DNA of 64,000 nt, taken from NCBI RefSeq assembly GCF_021347895.1, contig NC_067122.1:38436082-38500081 (forward strand), read 5' to 3'. The translations under genes were made by a program, and so were the position numbers. The stretch is from Acanthochromis polyacanthus. Taxonomy: Eukaryota > Chordata > Actinopteri > Pomacentridae. Below the pieces are notes generated by a model. It worked only from the letters and a program-made list of their open reading frames with translations. It was not told the DNA's origin and made no database searches. Below, in pieces: positions 1-11,476 of this stretch. The stretch's first letter is position 1. Every line of letters starts with the position of its first letter.

Positions 1-441
1 GGAGTTGAGAGTTGAGTTCTGTCAGTGACTGTTCCAAGATGAAAAAAGAACTTTAAGCTTAACTAGATGACAAGCTGAATATAATACCAAGCCTCTCCTT
101 AGGAATACTGTCTCTAATAGTCTTTAAATAATGCTACAAAAGTCTTAACTTACATTAGCACACACATTTAGATTGTAAAGAGTCAGTTTGAGGTGTTGTC
201 ATTGAGCAAAGTGGTGAGGAAATCTAAACTGAATCGGTACAAAAATTCATTGATTCCATCTGTTATCAAGATACTAAACAGCAACCAGTAGGGGGACTCT
301 AATGCTCCTTTCAGACATTGAGGTGTCACAGTAATCTCACAGCAACGGAACGTCTCAATTTTATGTTGGACCTGACAATATTTCTGTATCACTTTCAACA
401 CAGCACAAGTCTGAACTGAGCTGTGCCATTAACAGGTAGAC
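1..441. other. no recognisable feature
   Basis: AT-rich unique-looking sequence. I see no convincing exon, RNA gene or repeat end on either strand. Confidence 0.5.
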
Positions 442-543
<102 letters not shown>

Positions 544-1344
544 CACAATGCATGCAAAGTTATTTGATAAAATTAGTTCTAAACAGAAATGATTCTTTAA
601 CGCACTGCAGATTCCTCCAAACCTTCACTACATAGGTTCAGGCCAACAGCTACAACACACTGACGACTAAACCGAACACAAACAGGCTCTATGCGGTACA
701 CTCTGCTAATTAACTGATTTATGAGAACCAATTAAGAGCAAAATAGTTGTACTAACCTTGGTTCGAAGCAAACAAAGCATCTGTAACTGCAGAGTAAACA
801 ACCAAGTAAGATAAAAGTGCTCCATTTTGTTTGTTCGCGCTCACGAAGAAAGACGTTATAGAGGGAAAATGTTATGGCTCTAGTCTGTTCAGTAAGAAAA
901 TAAAGAATATAAATGTCATCTTTGGTTGTTGATGCAAGTGTTGCATGAATCACAGCTTGTCACAATAAGAACAGGAATGAGAAGAACATAAATACTGTTA
1001 ATGACAAAATAATAAATAATGCTGTATGTGTGGTTGTGAGAAGGACTTCAGCTAAAGAGGGTAAACAGGGAGCAGCTCCAGCCTCTTTGGTCATTATACA
1101 TGTATACATACACACGTCCCCAGTTGCTTTCAGTCTGTCTGCGGCTCATATCTTTATCTATGTCATATTGGAAACTGTGGCATTTTGACAGTGTGAATTA
1201 AATCTAGTCCCACCCCCTAGTGAAATCCTGTTAAATCATTATTTTACATTTCCCTTTGTCTCTAAGCTGTCTTATCCCCGCTCTCTGAGGACGGAAAGAC
1301 CTCCGCTCTAGTCTCTGTGTGCGGCTGCATCCAAATGTTGTGCT

Positions 1345-1346
<2 letters not shown>
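544..1346. other. no recognisable feature
   Basis: Short open frames only, none with splice sites or recognisable protein character. Confidence 0.45.

Positions 1347-1388
<42 letters not shown>
1347..1388. repeat. (TG)n microsatellite
   Basis: About 20 TG dinucleotides ending in a TGCGCG tail. Confidence 0.95.
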
Positions 1389-1390
<2 letters not shown>

Positions 1391-2560
1391 TGCGCATTTG
1401 TTAATTTACATTTGAGGACCTCTTTAGTGTTGTTTTTGTCTGTGCTTCAGTCTTTATGAGTGTGTTGTCACCACCACCCCCACAAAGCAGATAAGCCTCA
1501 CTCAGTTAAAATTATGAATTAAACATGTTTCCTTGTTTCTCTCTATGTGTGTGTGCATCTTTCAAAATGTGTAATTTAAGTTATTTATCAGTTGACATAT
1601 GCATTGTCTTGGATTTTTAAAGTACATTCCCTTGTTCTGTGTGGTTTATATGTTTGTCTGTGCTCTGCTGAGCTCAGTCATCGGCTAAGTCGGTTTTTGT
1701 ACAAGCTGCTGTCACCAGACAGTGTTTGTGTGCAGCAATTTGAGGCTTTAAGAGCATTTCTTTGCTTTCAGGTTGGAAGCTTAAAGTAAAAAGTTTTTTG
1801 CTCTTGTGTCTCCACCTGTCATGTCATACAAAGTAGGCCTCCTTCTTAGTTTCTGCAGGCTTTTCATACAAACTGCAGACTAAATGAGAACCCTTACAGT
1901 TTTCTGAAGGTTATTTGCTTCTGTTTTGCTATCGTCATGTACCGTACTTTCCTCCTCAGCGTGATATTCTTTGTGATCCTTCCTGATTGTCATGACTTAC
2001 AGACAACTGTACGGCAGCTATGCAGAAAATGGAAATCTAATGAGAATTTGGAAAAGTACGGCATATTGCCACCACAAATTTGAAATAAAATGTGATATTT
2101 TAGTCATACATCTTTGTCTGGCATTAACCCCTTTTCACCCCAGTGGTTTTTATTCTGGGATGAAGCAGAATTTGTCATTCAAATGTAACCCACTGGCATT
2201 TTGAGAAAGTTTCAGACTGTGGTACACTGAGTGGAGAGCCCCTGTGGTGCTACTGGGACTGAAATGGATGTAGAATTGTTGTGCTTCATTTGGAGTTAGG
2301 GTTGGAGCATCAACGTTGACTGAATCGTTGTTCAGAAAACTGAAAAAAAATTACATTTTCTTCAGATCTCACTCTATCATGGCGATGGGTAGGAAATGAT
2401 AGTATGTCAAATTCTCTCAAATGAGATAGAGTCCAAGGTTTTTCAGTTCAGCCTATCAGTTGTAACATCATTACTGACTGAATTTTGCCATTTTTTGGAG
2501 CAAAATTTTCTCAGGGAGATACTTCAGAGTATCTTGGCAGGGATAAATACCTGAACTGCA
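1389..2560. other. no recognisable feature
   Basis: No supported gene or element end. Several short open frames lack protein-like composition. Confidence 0.45.
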
Positions 2561-3095
2561 CAGCCTATCCACAGGGGTTCCTCAAGGGTCAGTGCTCGGT
2601 CCCCGCCTCGTCTCAATATATACAACTTCACTTGGTGTAATAATCCAATTCTCATGGTTTCTCATAACATTGCTACGCTGATGATATCCAACTCTTTCTG
2701 TCATTCCCCTCGTATGACCACATGGTCTCTGCCCAGATCTCATCATGTCTTGTACATATCTCAGTATGGATGAAAAAACGCCACCTTCAACTCAACCTCT
2801 CCAAGACTGAGCTCCATGTCATCCCAGTCAGTCTTTCTATACAACAAGAAATCAACATCCAGCCTGAATCAACCCAACTCAAACCTGAGTCTTCCAGAAA
2901 TCTGGATGCCCTGATTGATGACCAACTAACCTTCAAGGTTCATCTAGCCTCTGTTGCTCTGTCACGTTCCTGTACAACATCACGAAGATCAGACCCTTCC
3001 TGTTTGAACATGCCCTGACCAGATCCTTGCTTGTATTATATCTACTTTGAGATGTATGTTGCTTTGGATAAGAGTGTCTGCTAAATTAAATTGTA
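2561..3095 (+). mobile_element. L2/CR1-type LINE, degraded 3' fragment
   Basis: Around 2,573-2,610 the DNA reads like the reverse-transcriptase motif GVPQGSVLGP. It is followed near 2,675-2,700 by a decayed YADD-type active-site region, then by the stretch WMKKRHLQLNLSKTEL (2,767-2,814) that follows the palm domain in L2-like LINEs. At 3,061-3,086 sits GCTTTGGATAAGAGTGTCTG followed by CTAAAT, which I recognise as the common 3' end of fish L2 elements. The frame is broken by shifts and stops, and the endonuclease and N-terminal half are missing, as expected for a 5'-truncated old copy. The family call comes from motif memory. Confidence 0.75.
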
Positions 3096-3758
3096 GAATC
3101 GTAGAATTTGAATCATAAATGCAATAGGAAGCAGATACAAGTGAAGTAACAGATGTAGTTCTAGTTGCAGAAAAGTAGGCAAGCTTATTACTCTTGAAAG
3201 GACTCTGGGAGGTTCATTAGAATTTTAATATGCTGTCTCGAATTTTGAACTTAGACAAGGTGTGCGACTGTTACCCTCATATGGGTGTTACACCGGAAAT
3301 ACTCAGTACTTAGGCATTTGCTTAAAGCCATGCAGTTATTGACTGGTACAGTCAAGGACATTTAAGTGGGTCTTTTAGTGGGTCTTTCCAAGACAGTCCC
3401 ATGTTGTTTCTGTTCGACATGCTGTCTATGAGAATCATCAAGAATAATTCTGACAAGTTGGATGCTTCGATAACCTCAGAATTTTTTCTTTTGTAGTTTT
3501 CCCAGCTTGGTATCCCAAGTGAAGTGGGAATCTCTTTTTGAGTGAAAGTAACAGGTGGGCTGGTGCAGCATTGGCAGTAATGCAGGTGCTGTCATGGTGA
3601 AAAGGGAGCTGAGCATGCATGTGAAGCTATGAACCCACACTCTAAAGCTCATATATTCTTATGGGCATTTGTTGACTATATGGCAGACTGGATACAAGTG
3701 ATTTTTTTATAACCCTCGGGGAAAGGCTGAGAAGTACCTGGAAGGACCTTGAAACAAA
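3096..3758. other. no recognisable feature
   Basis: No supported gene. The last 8 bases (3,759-3,766, AACATTGC) are the left target-site duplication of the foldback element that follows. Confidence 0.45.
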
Positions 3759-3766
3759 AACATTGC

Positions 3767-5906
3767 GGTAACACTTTATAATAACTATACACTATTAAGC
3801 ATTAGTTAAGCATTGGTTCAGCATAATTTAAGCATTAGTTAATCCTTAAATCCTCATGAACTCAGCATGAATTCACCATTAGTAATGCATTACAAAGCAT
3901 GAGTAAAGACAGTTTTAAATGTTCAACTAACACATTATTAAGCATTAGTTAAACATTAGTAAAGTGCTTAATTCATTGTTAACTCATCATTTGTAACTAA
4001 TTAGTTATACGTGCTTAATTAATCATGAATTCATGATCTGTATGGCATTTATTATGCATTACTAAGCACTTAATAAATCCGGTTAAAAATGTTTTGTTGC
4101 TCATTGATAATCTCAGTTGTTAATACTTTATAAAGGGTTAGCAACTGTGTTAGTATATGATTTACAAACACATATTCATACTCAATGAATAACTTATTAA
4201 TGCGGTTACTACTCATTAGTTAAGTATATTCCGTGAGCCCATCGTGAGGACTATCTATGCTTTATAAAGCATTTATAAATGACACAGAAGCAAAGACATA
4301 CAAAGTGTCAGTTTTATTGGTCCCAAACAATACAAGCTCTTTTAAATACACACTTTAAACAAATACAATCTATAAAATTTCAAGTAAACTTGACAAACAT
4401 CTTCAAATAACAACAGTCTGTGATCATATAAAATAGAAAAATAAAATACAAGCTCTTTTAAATACACACTTTACAATCCTTAACATTTCAAGTAAACTGG
4501 TGAACTATCTCTTTAGGTCACACACACCAGAGGTAAGTGGCTGCCTGATTCTGGGATTCCGCCAGTGCATTTCAATGGGAAACGAGTACATTCCTCCTCC
4601 TGCCAAAGGTAAAAGTTGCAGGAGGAGGAATCCGCTTGTTTCCCATTGAATTACATTGGCGGAATCCCAGAATCAGGCAGCCACCTACTTCTGGTGTTTG
4701 TGTTCCCTTGAATTGCACAAAGTGCTTTACAGTAAAACAAATATACCGTTTTCAAATATTGCAAGATAACACTAGATAATTTCTGCAACCTGTTTGCCTC
4801 TACGATCAGCTGTCATCTCTCCTGCGGGTTCTCTCTCCGACTTCCGCATTTGAGAAAAATAAAAAAAAAACCCGCGCGGTCTCGCTCTCCAGAACCGCGG
4901 AGGAGACTGGGACTTGTAGGACTCTGGGACGTGTAAGACGCTACTGCGCATGCTCTTACCGTCAAAAACGCTAGTGCGCATGCTCCAAAATGCAGAAGTC
5001 ACGCTGGTAAGATGACAGCTGATCGTAGAGGCAAACAGGTTGCAGAAATTATCTAGTGTTATCTTGCAATATTTGAAAACGGTATATTTGTTTTACTGTA
5101 AAGCACTTTGTGCACTTCAAGGGCACCCACTTACCTCTGGTGTGTGTGTGCCCTAAAGAGATAGTTCACCAGTTTACTTGAAATGTTAAGGATTGCAAAA
5201 TGTGTATTTAAAAGAGCTTGTATTTTATTTTTCTATTTTATACGATCACAGACTGTTGTTATTTGAAGATGTTTGTCAAGTTTAATTGAAATTTTATAGA
5301 TTGTATTTGTTTAAAGTGTGTATTTAAAAGAGCTTGTATTGTTTGGGACCAATAAAACTGACACTTTGTATATCTTTGCTTCTGTGTCATTTATAAATGC
5401 TTTATAAAGCATAGATAGTCCTCACTTTAGATGGGCTCACGGAATATACTTAACTAATGAGTAGTAACCGCATTAATAAGTTATTCATTGAGTATGAATA
5501 TGTGTTTGTAAATCATATACTAACACAGTTGCTAACCCTTTATAAAGTATTAACAACTGAGATTATCAATGAGCAACAAAACATTTTTAACCGGATTTAT
5601 TAAGTGCTTAGTAATGCATAATAAATGTCATACAGATCATGAATTCATGATTAATTAAGCACGTATAACTAATTAGTTACAAATGATGAGTTAACGATGA
5701 ATTAAGCACTTTACTAATGTTTAACTAATGCTTCATAATGTGTTAGTTGAACATTTAAAACTGTCTTTACTCATGCTTTGTAATGCATTACTAATGGTGA
5801 ATTCATGCTGAGTTCATGAGGATTTAAGGATTAACTAATGCTTAAATTATGCTGAACCAATGCTTAACTAATGCTTAATAGTGTATAGTTATTATAAAGT
5901 GTTACC
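3767..5906. mobile_element. 2.14-kb foldback (long inverted repeat) DNA element
   Basis: The ends are GGTAACACTTTATAATAACT and its reverse complement. The left arm (about 3,767-4,818) pairs almost throughout with the right arm (about 5,010-5,906). An exact 8-bp duplication, AACATTGC, flanks it (3,759-3,766 and 5,907-5,914), so this is a mobile insertion. The outer arms are AT-rich with a reiterated short word (GCATTAGTTAA-like). The roughly 190-bp centre (4,819-5,009) is GC-rich and holds two TGCGCATGCTC words. No transposase is encoded, so it must have moved in trans. An 8-bp duplication fits hAT- or P-like machinery; I cannot assign the superfamily. Confidence 0.9.
4523..4698. repeat. nested hairpin inside the left arm of the foldback
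   Basis: An 80-bp arm starting ACACCAGAGGTAAGTGGCTG is mirrored after a loop of about 14 bases (4,603-4,616). The corresponding place in the right arm (near 5,125-5,145) lacks it and reads straight through, so the extra palindrome arose or inserted in one arm only. Confidence 0.85.
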
Positions 5907-5914
5907 AACATTGC

Positions 5915-6736
5915 TTCTTCACAATGAAAGAAGCCAGAGAGTCCCTACAAACTCCCCTTTGTGGGTGTATTCCAGGCATGTCCAACTAAGAAGAGGTTCA
6001 TGGCAGGCCCAGGAAATGCTGTGGGGAATACATTACCTCATTTGGCCAGGGAATACTTTGGAATCCCTCAGGAAAAACTGGAGCAAGTAGCAAGGAAGAC
6101 AATGTTTGGTCAACGTGCTACAGGGGACTGTATTGGACTGAGTGTGATGGAATTTGCAGGAGATGACAGTAAAAACTGTTTCTTTGAACCATCAGGTAAT
6201 GTGACTGTAATCTCTAGCATCTCTGCTCCTGGCAAATACGATGCAATGTGGTGTACAGATTTTACATTTTGGAAAAAGAGAGAGCTGGTATTTATCTTGT
6301 ATTAGACTATTCCTTTTTTGAGAATAAGAATTTATATCAGGAGGGAAAAGGCTAGCTCTGTACATCGATACCTGTACCAAGTGTTACCTGCATAATCACT
6401 AAAAGGACAGACACCAGATGGACAATAAGCAGCAGAAAGCAGTCACAGGTGATCGGAGGAGTAAAGATGATTAGACATACAATAACACACCAGTCAGTGT
6501 TTTTGTCAAAAACACAAATTAATATGACAAGAAAATAGAGGAAATTGGAAATAATACAAAGGATAACACTCGTGTTTAAGTGAACTTGCAGTACACACCA
6601 ACAAGATGTAAAATCCATTATAATGCAGAAACATTTTGGATTCCAGAAAATCATCCTGAATGTAGTACATGCTGGTTGCTGGGCTTTGCAGGACAGAAAG
6701 GCAAGTGTTTAAATTAAACACAATGTGTTTGTGTCT
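5915..6736. other. weak RTE-like LINE 3'-end relic, otherwise nothing seen
   Basis: Around 6,045-6,105 the text GGGAATACTTTGGAATCCCT and the following bases, meaning 'GIPQEKLEQV', resemble the degraded 3' tail common to fish RTE-type LINEs. Similarity is loose and I have no end or target duplication. The rest of the interval shows no feature. Confidence 0.25.
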
Positions 6737-6908
6737 TCAGGCATTTATGTGTAGCGGGATGCCTGCAGACATGACGCTGCAGAGGAACGCCTGAATGGGA
6801 GCTGCTGTCTTTAGCACCATGCGGTCCAGCTCTACCCTGCAGGCATCCTGGGAGACCTGGTCCTCACCGAGCAGGCTGCACACAATCCCAAATGAGACGC
6901 TTGTTATG
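6737..6908 (-). CDS. candidate terminal exon, unidentified protein
   Basis: The minus strand has a plausible acceptor (TTGCTTCACAG before 6,908) and an open frame to a TGA at 6,739-6,737. The peptide is protein-like: it contains SVSFGIVCSLLGEDQ and ends SVMSAGIPLHINA. I do not recognise the family. The putative upstream exon at 7,044-7,132 joins in a different phase, so the model is not closed; an exon may be missing or both may be chance open frames. Confidence 0.25.
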
Positions 6909-7043
6909 CTGTGAAGCAACCCACAGTTTCTTATAAGATACAACACAACACACAAGATTGCAATACAGTGTATGGCAAGACAGTGTTTATGTTAATTAAA
7001 CTAATGAATAAATGAACCTAGTAAAGATTAAACAGTATTACAC

Positions 7044-7132
7044 CTGCCCTGCAGAAATGTTCTGGAACAAAACACTCTCTACTCGCTCCAGGGCTGCCGC
7101 ATTTTTATTTACTGCTCTCACATCTTGGAGTT
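7044..7132 (-). CDS. candidate internal exon, unidentified protein
   Basis: The minus-strand frame reads LQDVRAVNKNAAALERVESV and onward to SAGQ, ending at a GT donor (GGGCAG then GTGTAA). The helix-like, charged composition is gene-like, but the acceptor is poor and the phase does not match the candidate exon at 6,737-6,908. Treat as a hint only. Confidence 0.2.
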
Positions 7133-7915
7133 CTTTCAAAGATGTTTAATTATCACAGTTTCTTCATAAAAACAATCTGTGGATTCGTTTCTAAGAGCAG
7201 TTACCCACCATCTCCCTCCTTTTCCATGTCTGTGTGTGTGTTGAGAGGAATCAGGAGTGTGTGCTGCTGTGGTCCCAGAGGAGGACACAACAGATGGGTG
7301 AATACACACAGTCACACACATGCACACAATAAATGACTGGCCCTGTGGCATTGTTGAGTGCCTAAATACCAGCGTTGCCTCGCCTCCTGGTGCCACTCTG
7401 CAAGGTCGGTGGATAACACCATATTACTCTGCCTCTCTCTAAAGGCACATTGGTAATATCCCAAGAGCCACTGGTCTGATGCAGTTGCTGCATACAGAGC
7501 ACTACACATTGCTCTCTCGTCTTATATGCATATGTGGGCAAACTGCACATTTACCGTCTCCTTTCTGTGAAACACACATATAGTATGATACCAGATGGTG
7601 TGCCTCAGCACAGTCAGGTGGCAAACTAAACCATTCCTCCATGTGGTTACCATGGGGACTAAACGCCGCACACACAAACACACTCAGCAGATACTCTGCC
7701 ACTGGCTTTGTAAGTTCTGTGTGAGCAGCAGCAGCAGCTCTCCATTAATTTTAAATATGAGCATATTTATCTCAGCAATAACAGAAGGTTACAGTGCTCA
7801 CTTACATACTGGACAATACTGTTTTTGGTGCTGAGAGTCTGAGGATATTTTCTGACTTTTTTTTTTTTATTTTAACCCTCTGCCAGATGTCGAAACCTAT
7901 GAATTCAGAGTTGTT
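7133..7915. other. no recognisable feature
   Basis: CA/TG-rich patches near 7,220-7,340; otherwise nothing supported. Confidence 0.45.
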
Positions 7916-9859
7916 CACTGCAAAATTTCAAAATCTTACCAAGTCTATGGCTGTGTCCGAAATGGCATACTAATGTACTATTCATACTAAGTGTGACGTC
8001 AAAATAAGTATGTAGTGCGTTCACATTAGATAGTATGAAAATATTGAGTACGCTACAAATACCCGGATGTATACTATTTCCAGAAAATTTTTAAGTATGC
8101 ACGGTGACCACACTAGTCATACTCAACCGCCCCATAATGCTTTGCGAGCTACCCACCAAAATGGAAGCCTCCGCGGGATCTGTGGCTGGACCGGAGCGAT
8201 TTTTATTTTATTTTATGTGGTTAAGTAGTCATCCTAATCACCCCACAGATTTAAGAAATAGGCGTTTTCTGACCAACGTTTTAAATTTGTCAGACGCCTC
8301 ACAACATGACACTGAATGCTAGCAGCTAGTTGCCGCAGCTCGCTTTGCATACAGAACAAGTAGCAGCTACCTCCAGTAGCCTGCAGCTACAATTGAAACG
8401 ATTCGCTTTATCTGGCTAATAACTGCATGAGGAGTGCCGGCTTGAAATTGCCACATTAATTATGCGACTGTTTGTTAGCGTGAAATTGACCTGAAGCCGG
8501 CATTCAGCCGAGATATTTGATAGCCGTACTTCCGGTTTTTGTCGTCAGAGGTTAGAAATGCATTATGGGAAATGTAGTAGTATACTACAGTGTGAACGGT
8601 TGGCATTCTAATCATACTTATAGTACGTAGTATACAGTATATACTCATTGAGTATGTAGTATGTAATATGTTAGTATGCCATTTCGGACACAGCCAATTT
8701 GTCTTATTTTTAGTCAAAATGTCTCATCCCACTTGACTTAAGATAAAGTCACTTAACAAGTGACATTTCAGCAAGATAGAGGGACTTGTTTCAGAACAAT
8801 GCATCTTAAATATCGTGTTAAGTCAAACAATTTTGAAATTATCTTTTGAGTTGAATTTTACCAGAAAACTCAAAATAAGTTTAATATATCTCACATTAGA
8901 AGGTGACATGAAAGCAAAAATCTATTTTTGAGTGAAAAACTGCTTCTTTTTTTTTTAGCATATCTGGCTCTTTTTAACCCTCGTGACGTTCTGTGGAATG
9001 TGGAAAAAAAATATTTTCACAGTGAAACTTCTGATGTCCACATTTTCAACATTTTTGGGAAATTTTTGAATGTTTTTTGGTGGAAAAAAAAGAAATTTAA
9101 AAATATTTCTTTAAGAATATTCACAAAAAAATTAACTAAAATCCAGCGAATCTCAGTGGATTTTAGTTTATTTTTATGTGAATGTTCTTAAAGAAAATAT
9201 TAGAGGTTTTACTGATTCATATGTAATCACTTTAGATATTTTTAGGATTTTTTGGGAGTTTTTTTTCTCATTTTTTGAAAATATTTAAAAGAATTTTCTT
9301 ACCAAATTTTGGGGATTTTTTTAAAATTTTCTTCCTGAAGGCTTTGCAGATTTTTTATAAATTTGAGGATTTTTTTTGCTGAATTTTTGGATTTTTTTCA
9401 GACAAGGAAACAATATTTTTTCGTGCCTGTAAATGAGGACAACAGGTGAGTTAATACAATGCATCTTAAATATCTTGTAACGTCAAACAATCTTGAAATT
9501 ATCTTGTTTTGAGTTGTATTTTACAAGAAAACTCAAAGTAAGTTCAATACATCTCAAACTAGGAGGTCACATGAAAGTCAAAATCTATTTTTGTGTGAAA
9601 AACTGCTATTTTTTAGCATGTCTGGCTCATTTTAAGATACCTAAGCTTGACAATCCTGGTAAAATATAGCTTAAAATAAGTTTTCTCAGCTAATTTTAAG
9701 ATCTCAATATTCTAAACATCAGATCTTATTTCAAGAAATCTTACCAAGTCATTTTTTTTTACTTCCGTTTGTCAGATTTTTTCCCCCCACTGATTTCAAG
9801 GTTAAGGTTCCTTGAAATAAGTTTTTTTTCTTGCTTTGGAAGGGGATTTTTTTCCAGTG
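7916..9859. mobile_element. non-autonomous CACTG-ended (CACTA-like) element
   Basis: The left end is CACTGCAAAATTTCAAAATC and the right end is ...TTTTTTTCCAGTG, which in reverse complement reads CACTGGAAAAAAA. The same ends and the same subterminal sequence bound the two-gene element at 11,039-22,740. The last 250 bases here closely match 22,490-22,740 (shared CTTGACAATCCTGGTAAAAT and ATCTTATTTCAAGAAATCTT). No coding capacity remains. The copy is interrupted by a MITE (7,949-8,695). It also contains two copies of a roughly 180-bp segment (8,798-8,975 and 9,457-9,640) separated by T-rich DNA (8,976-9,456), so it has been duplicated or invaded internally. I found no clear target duplication. 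Confidence 0.75.
7949..8695. mobile_element. palindromic MITE, TIR GGCTGTGTCCGAAATGGCAT
   Basis: The terminal inverted repeats begin GGCTGTGTCCGAAATGGCAT on both strands, and much of the interior is also self-complementary, with repeated TAGTAT/ATACTA words. It interrupts the host repeat between AAGTCTAT and TTGTCTTA. The uninterrupted sequence is visible at about 11,068-11,083, which gives a 3-bp target duplication (TAT on the left, AAT on the right, one mismatch). A 3-bp T/A-rich target suits PIF/Harbinger. There is no coding region. Confidence 0.85.
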
Positions 9860-11036
9860 TAGTTCTGAACATTTCAGTTCTGATTGACTTGTACTACCAC
9901 ATTACTACCATATATTCACTACATGCAGGGTGGCAGGTTTGGTACCAAGATACCTCTTGTCCATGTGTTGAAGTGTTCATTCTGCAACAGCTTGGACCAG
10001 ACCTGTCCATGGTGTACTCTGCCTCTTATCTGTCATCTGGAGTAGACCCCTTCACAGGATAAAGCAGTTATAGCTGGGTGACTGATAGATGATTGCAACA
10101 CCTTGATAAAGCACTCACATAGTGTAAAGAAAGTTAGCAGTGAATAGTGAGCCTTAGATTAGTGAGATACAACTGTACAGGATTAAAAGCATGCATTGCT
10201 TTCCTGTGAATCTTGCATGATAAGGAAGACATTCAGAATTTGGAAGATTCTGCCAAAAATTTTGCTACAATTTTACCTGCCTGCTTCACTGCAGGTTTGA
10301 CTTAATCATTTCTCATTGTTTTAAAAATCCATTAAATTGTAAAGAGACAAACTACTGCACGAATGAATGTGAGCCATCATTTTCATGATCAAAAAGTCAA
10401 CAAAAATATCTATTCCAGCTAATTATCAAGTGTGGTGGGATCAGTATTTGTATTTCCCCATGGTGCACATTGTTACATTGGTGGCAGTAGAGAAGTTAAA
10501 TAAGGATCCGGGGCAAAGTGGGGGAGAAACGTCTGCTGGAGATACAATCATCTGTTCCCAGCTGTAGTACAGTGGATCCAGTGTTTGTTTCACTGTGGTG
10601 GCGTAAAGTGATGTCAGTCGGAGGTACTATACAGGTGTTGTATACCATAATGGATAATATCAGTCAACGCAGGTTTGTCTCTGCAAGCTGCTTTTTAATT
10701 GGTTTTGAGAACAATGGAAGTCCAAGGCTTCCAGCAGGCAGTGAGTCACACCTGAATGGACTGAAGCCCAGACTGGTGGTAATTATCAGTCAGTTTAGGC
10801 TTTGTGAGGGAATTAATACGGAAAGGAACAAAAAGAAAGTACAGTAGTCATTCTTCAATATAAAAGCCTCACTGATCAATATTTTTGTTTTCTGTACTGC
10901 GCAAAAAATAACCTTGTGTAATACTAAAGGTACTCCTTATAATGACAAACCTGCAGAGAACTGGCATCTAAAGATTTAATCTCCTTTAGCTCATTTGTTT
11001 GGGTTTTATGGCCGACAACTTTACTGTTTTAGTTTA
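9860..11036. other. no recognisable feature
   Basis: Short open frames (for example 10,518-10,847 plus) show no recognisable domain or splice context. Confidence 0.45.
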
Positions 11037-11476
11037 TTCACTGCAAAAACTCAAAATCTTACCAAGTCTATTTGTCTTATTTTTAGTCGAAATGTCTCAT
11101 CCCACTTGATTTAAGATAAATTCACTTAACAAGTGGCATTTCAGCAAGATGGAACGACTTGTTTTAAGACAATGCATCTTAAAAATCTTGTTAAGTCAAA
11201 CAATCTGGAAAATATCTTGTTTTGAGTTGTATTTTACAAGAAACAAGGTTCTTTTTACTTTTCATACATTTTTCAAGCTGAGCTGTTATTTGTAGAAGCT
11301 ACACAATCTTGATTTAAGAAATAAACTTCACTTGATTCAAGTAAATGTGCTTTATTGGAAAACCACCAATTCTTATAAGAAAACAGCTGCAATGACAAAA
11401 GGATGACACGTTTTTTTAAATGATAAGTTACAGTTTACAGGCACTGTTTCTTTTAAAAGATTAAAAAAATACACCA

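Noticed and set aside
4772..5002. Minus-strand frame in the centre of the foldback element
   Set aside because: Lies across the palindrome centre, has no recognisable domain and uses a GC-rich non-coding-looking stretch.
9000..9420. T-rich stretch as a possible poly-T or regulatory tract
   Set aside because: It lies between two copies of a duplicated segment inside a transposon and shows only low-complexity T/A runs.
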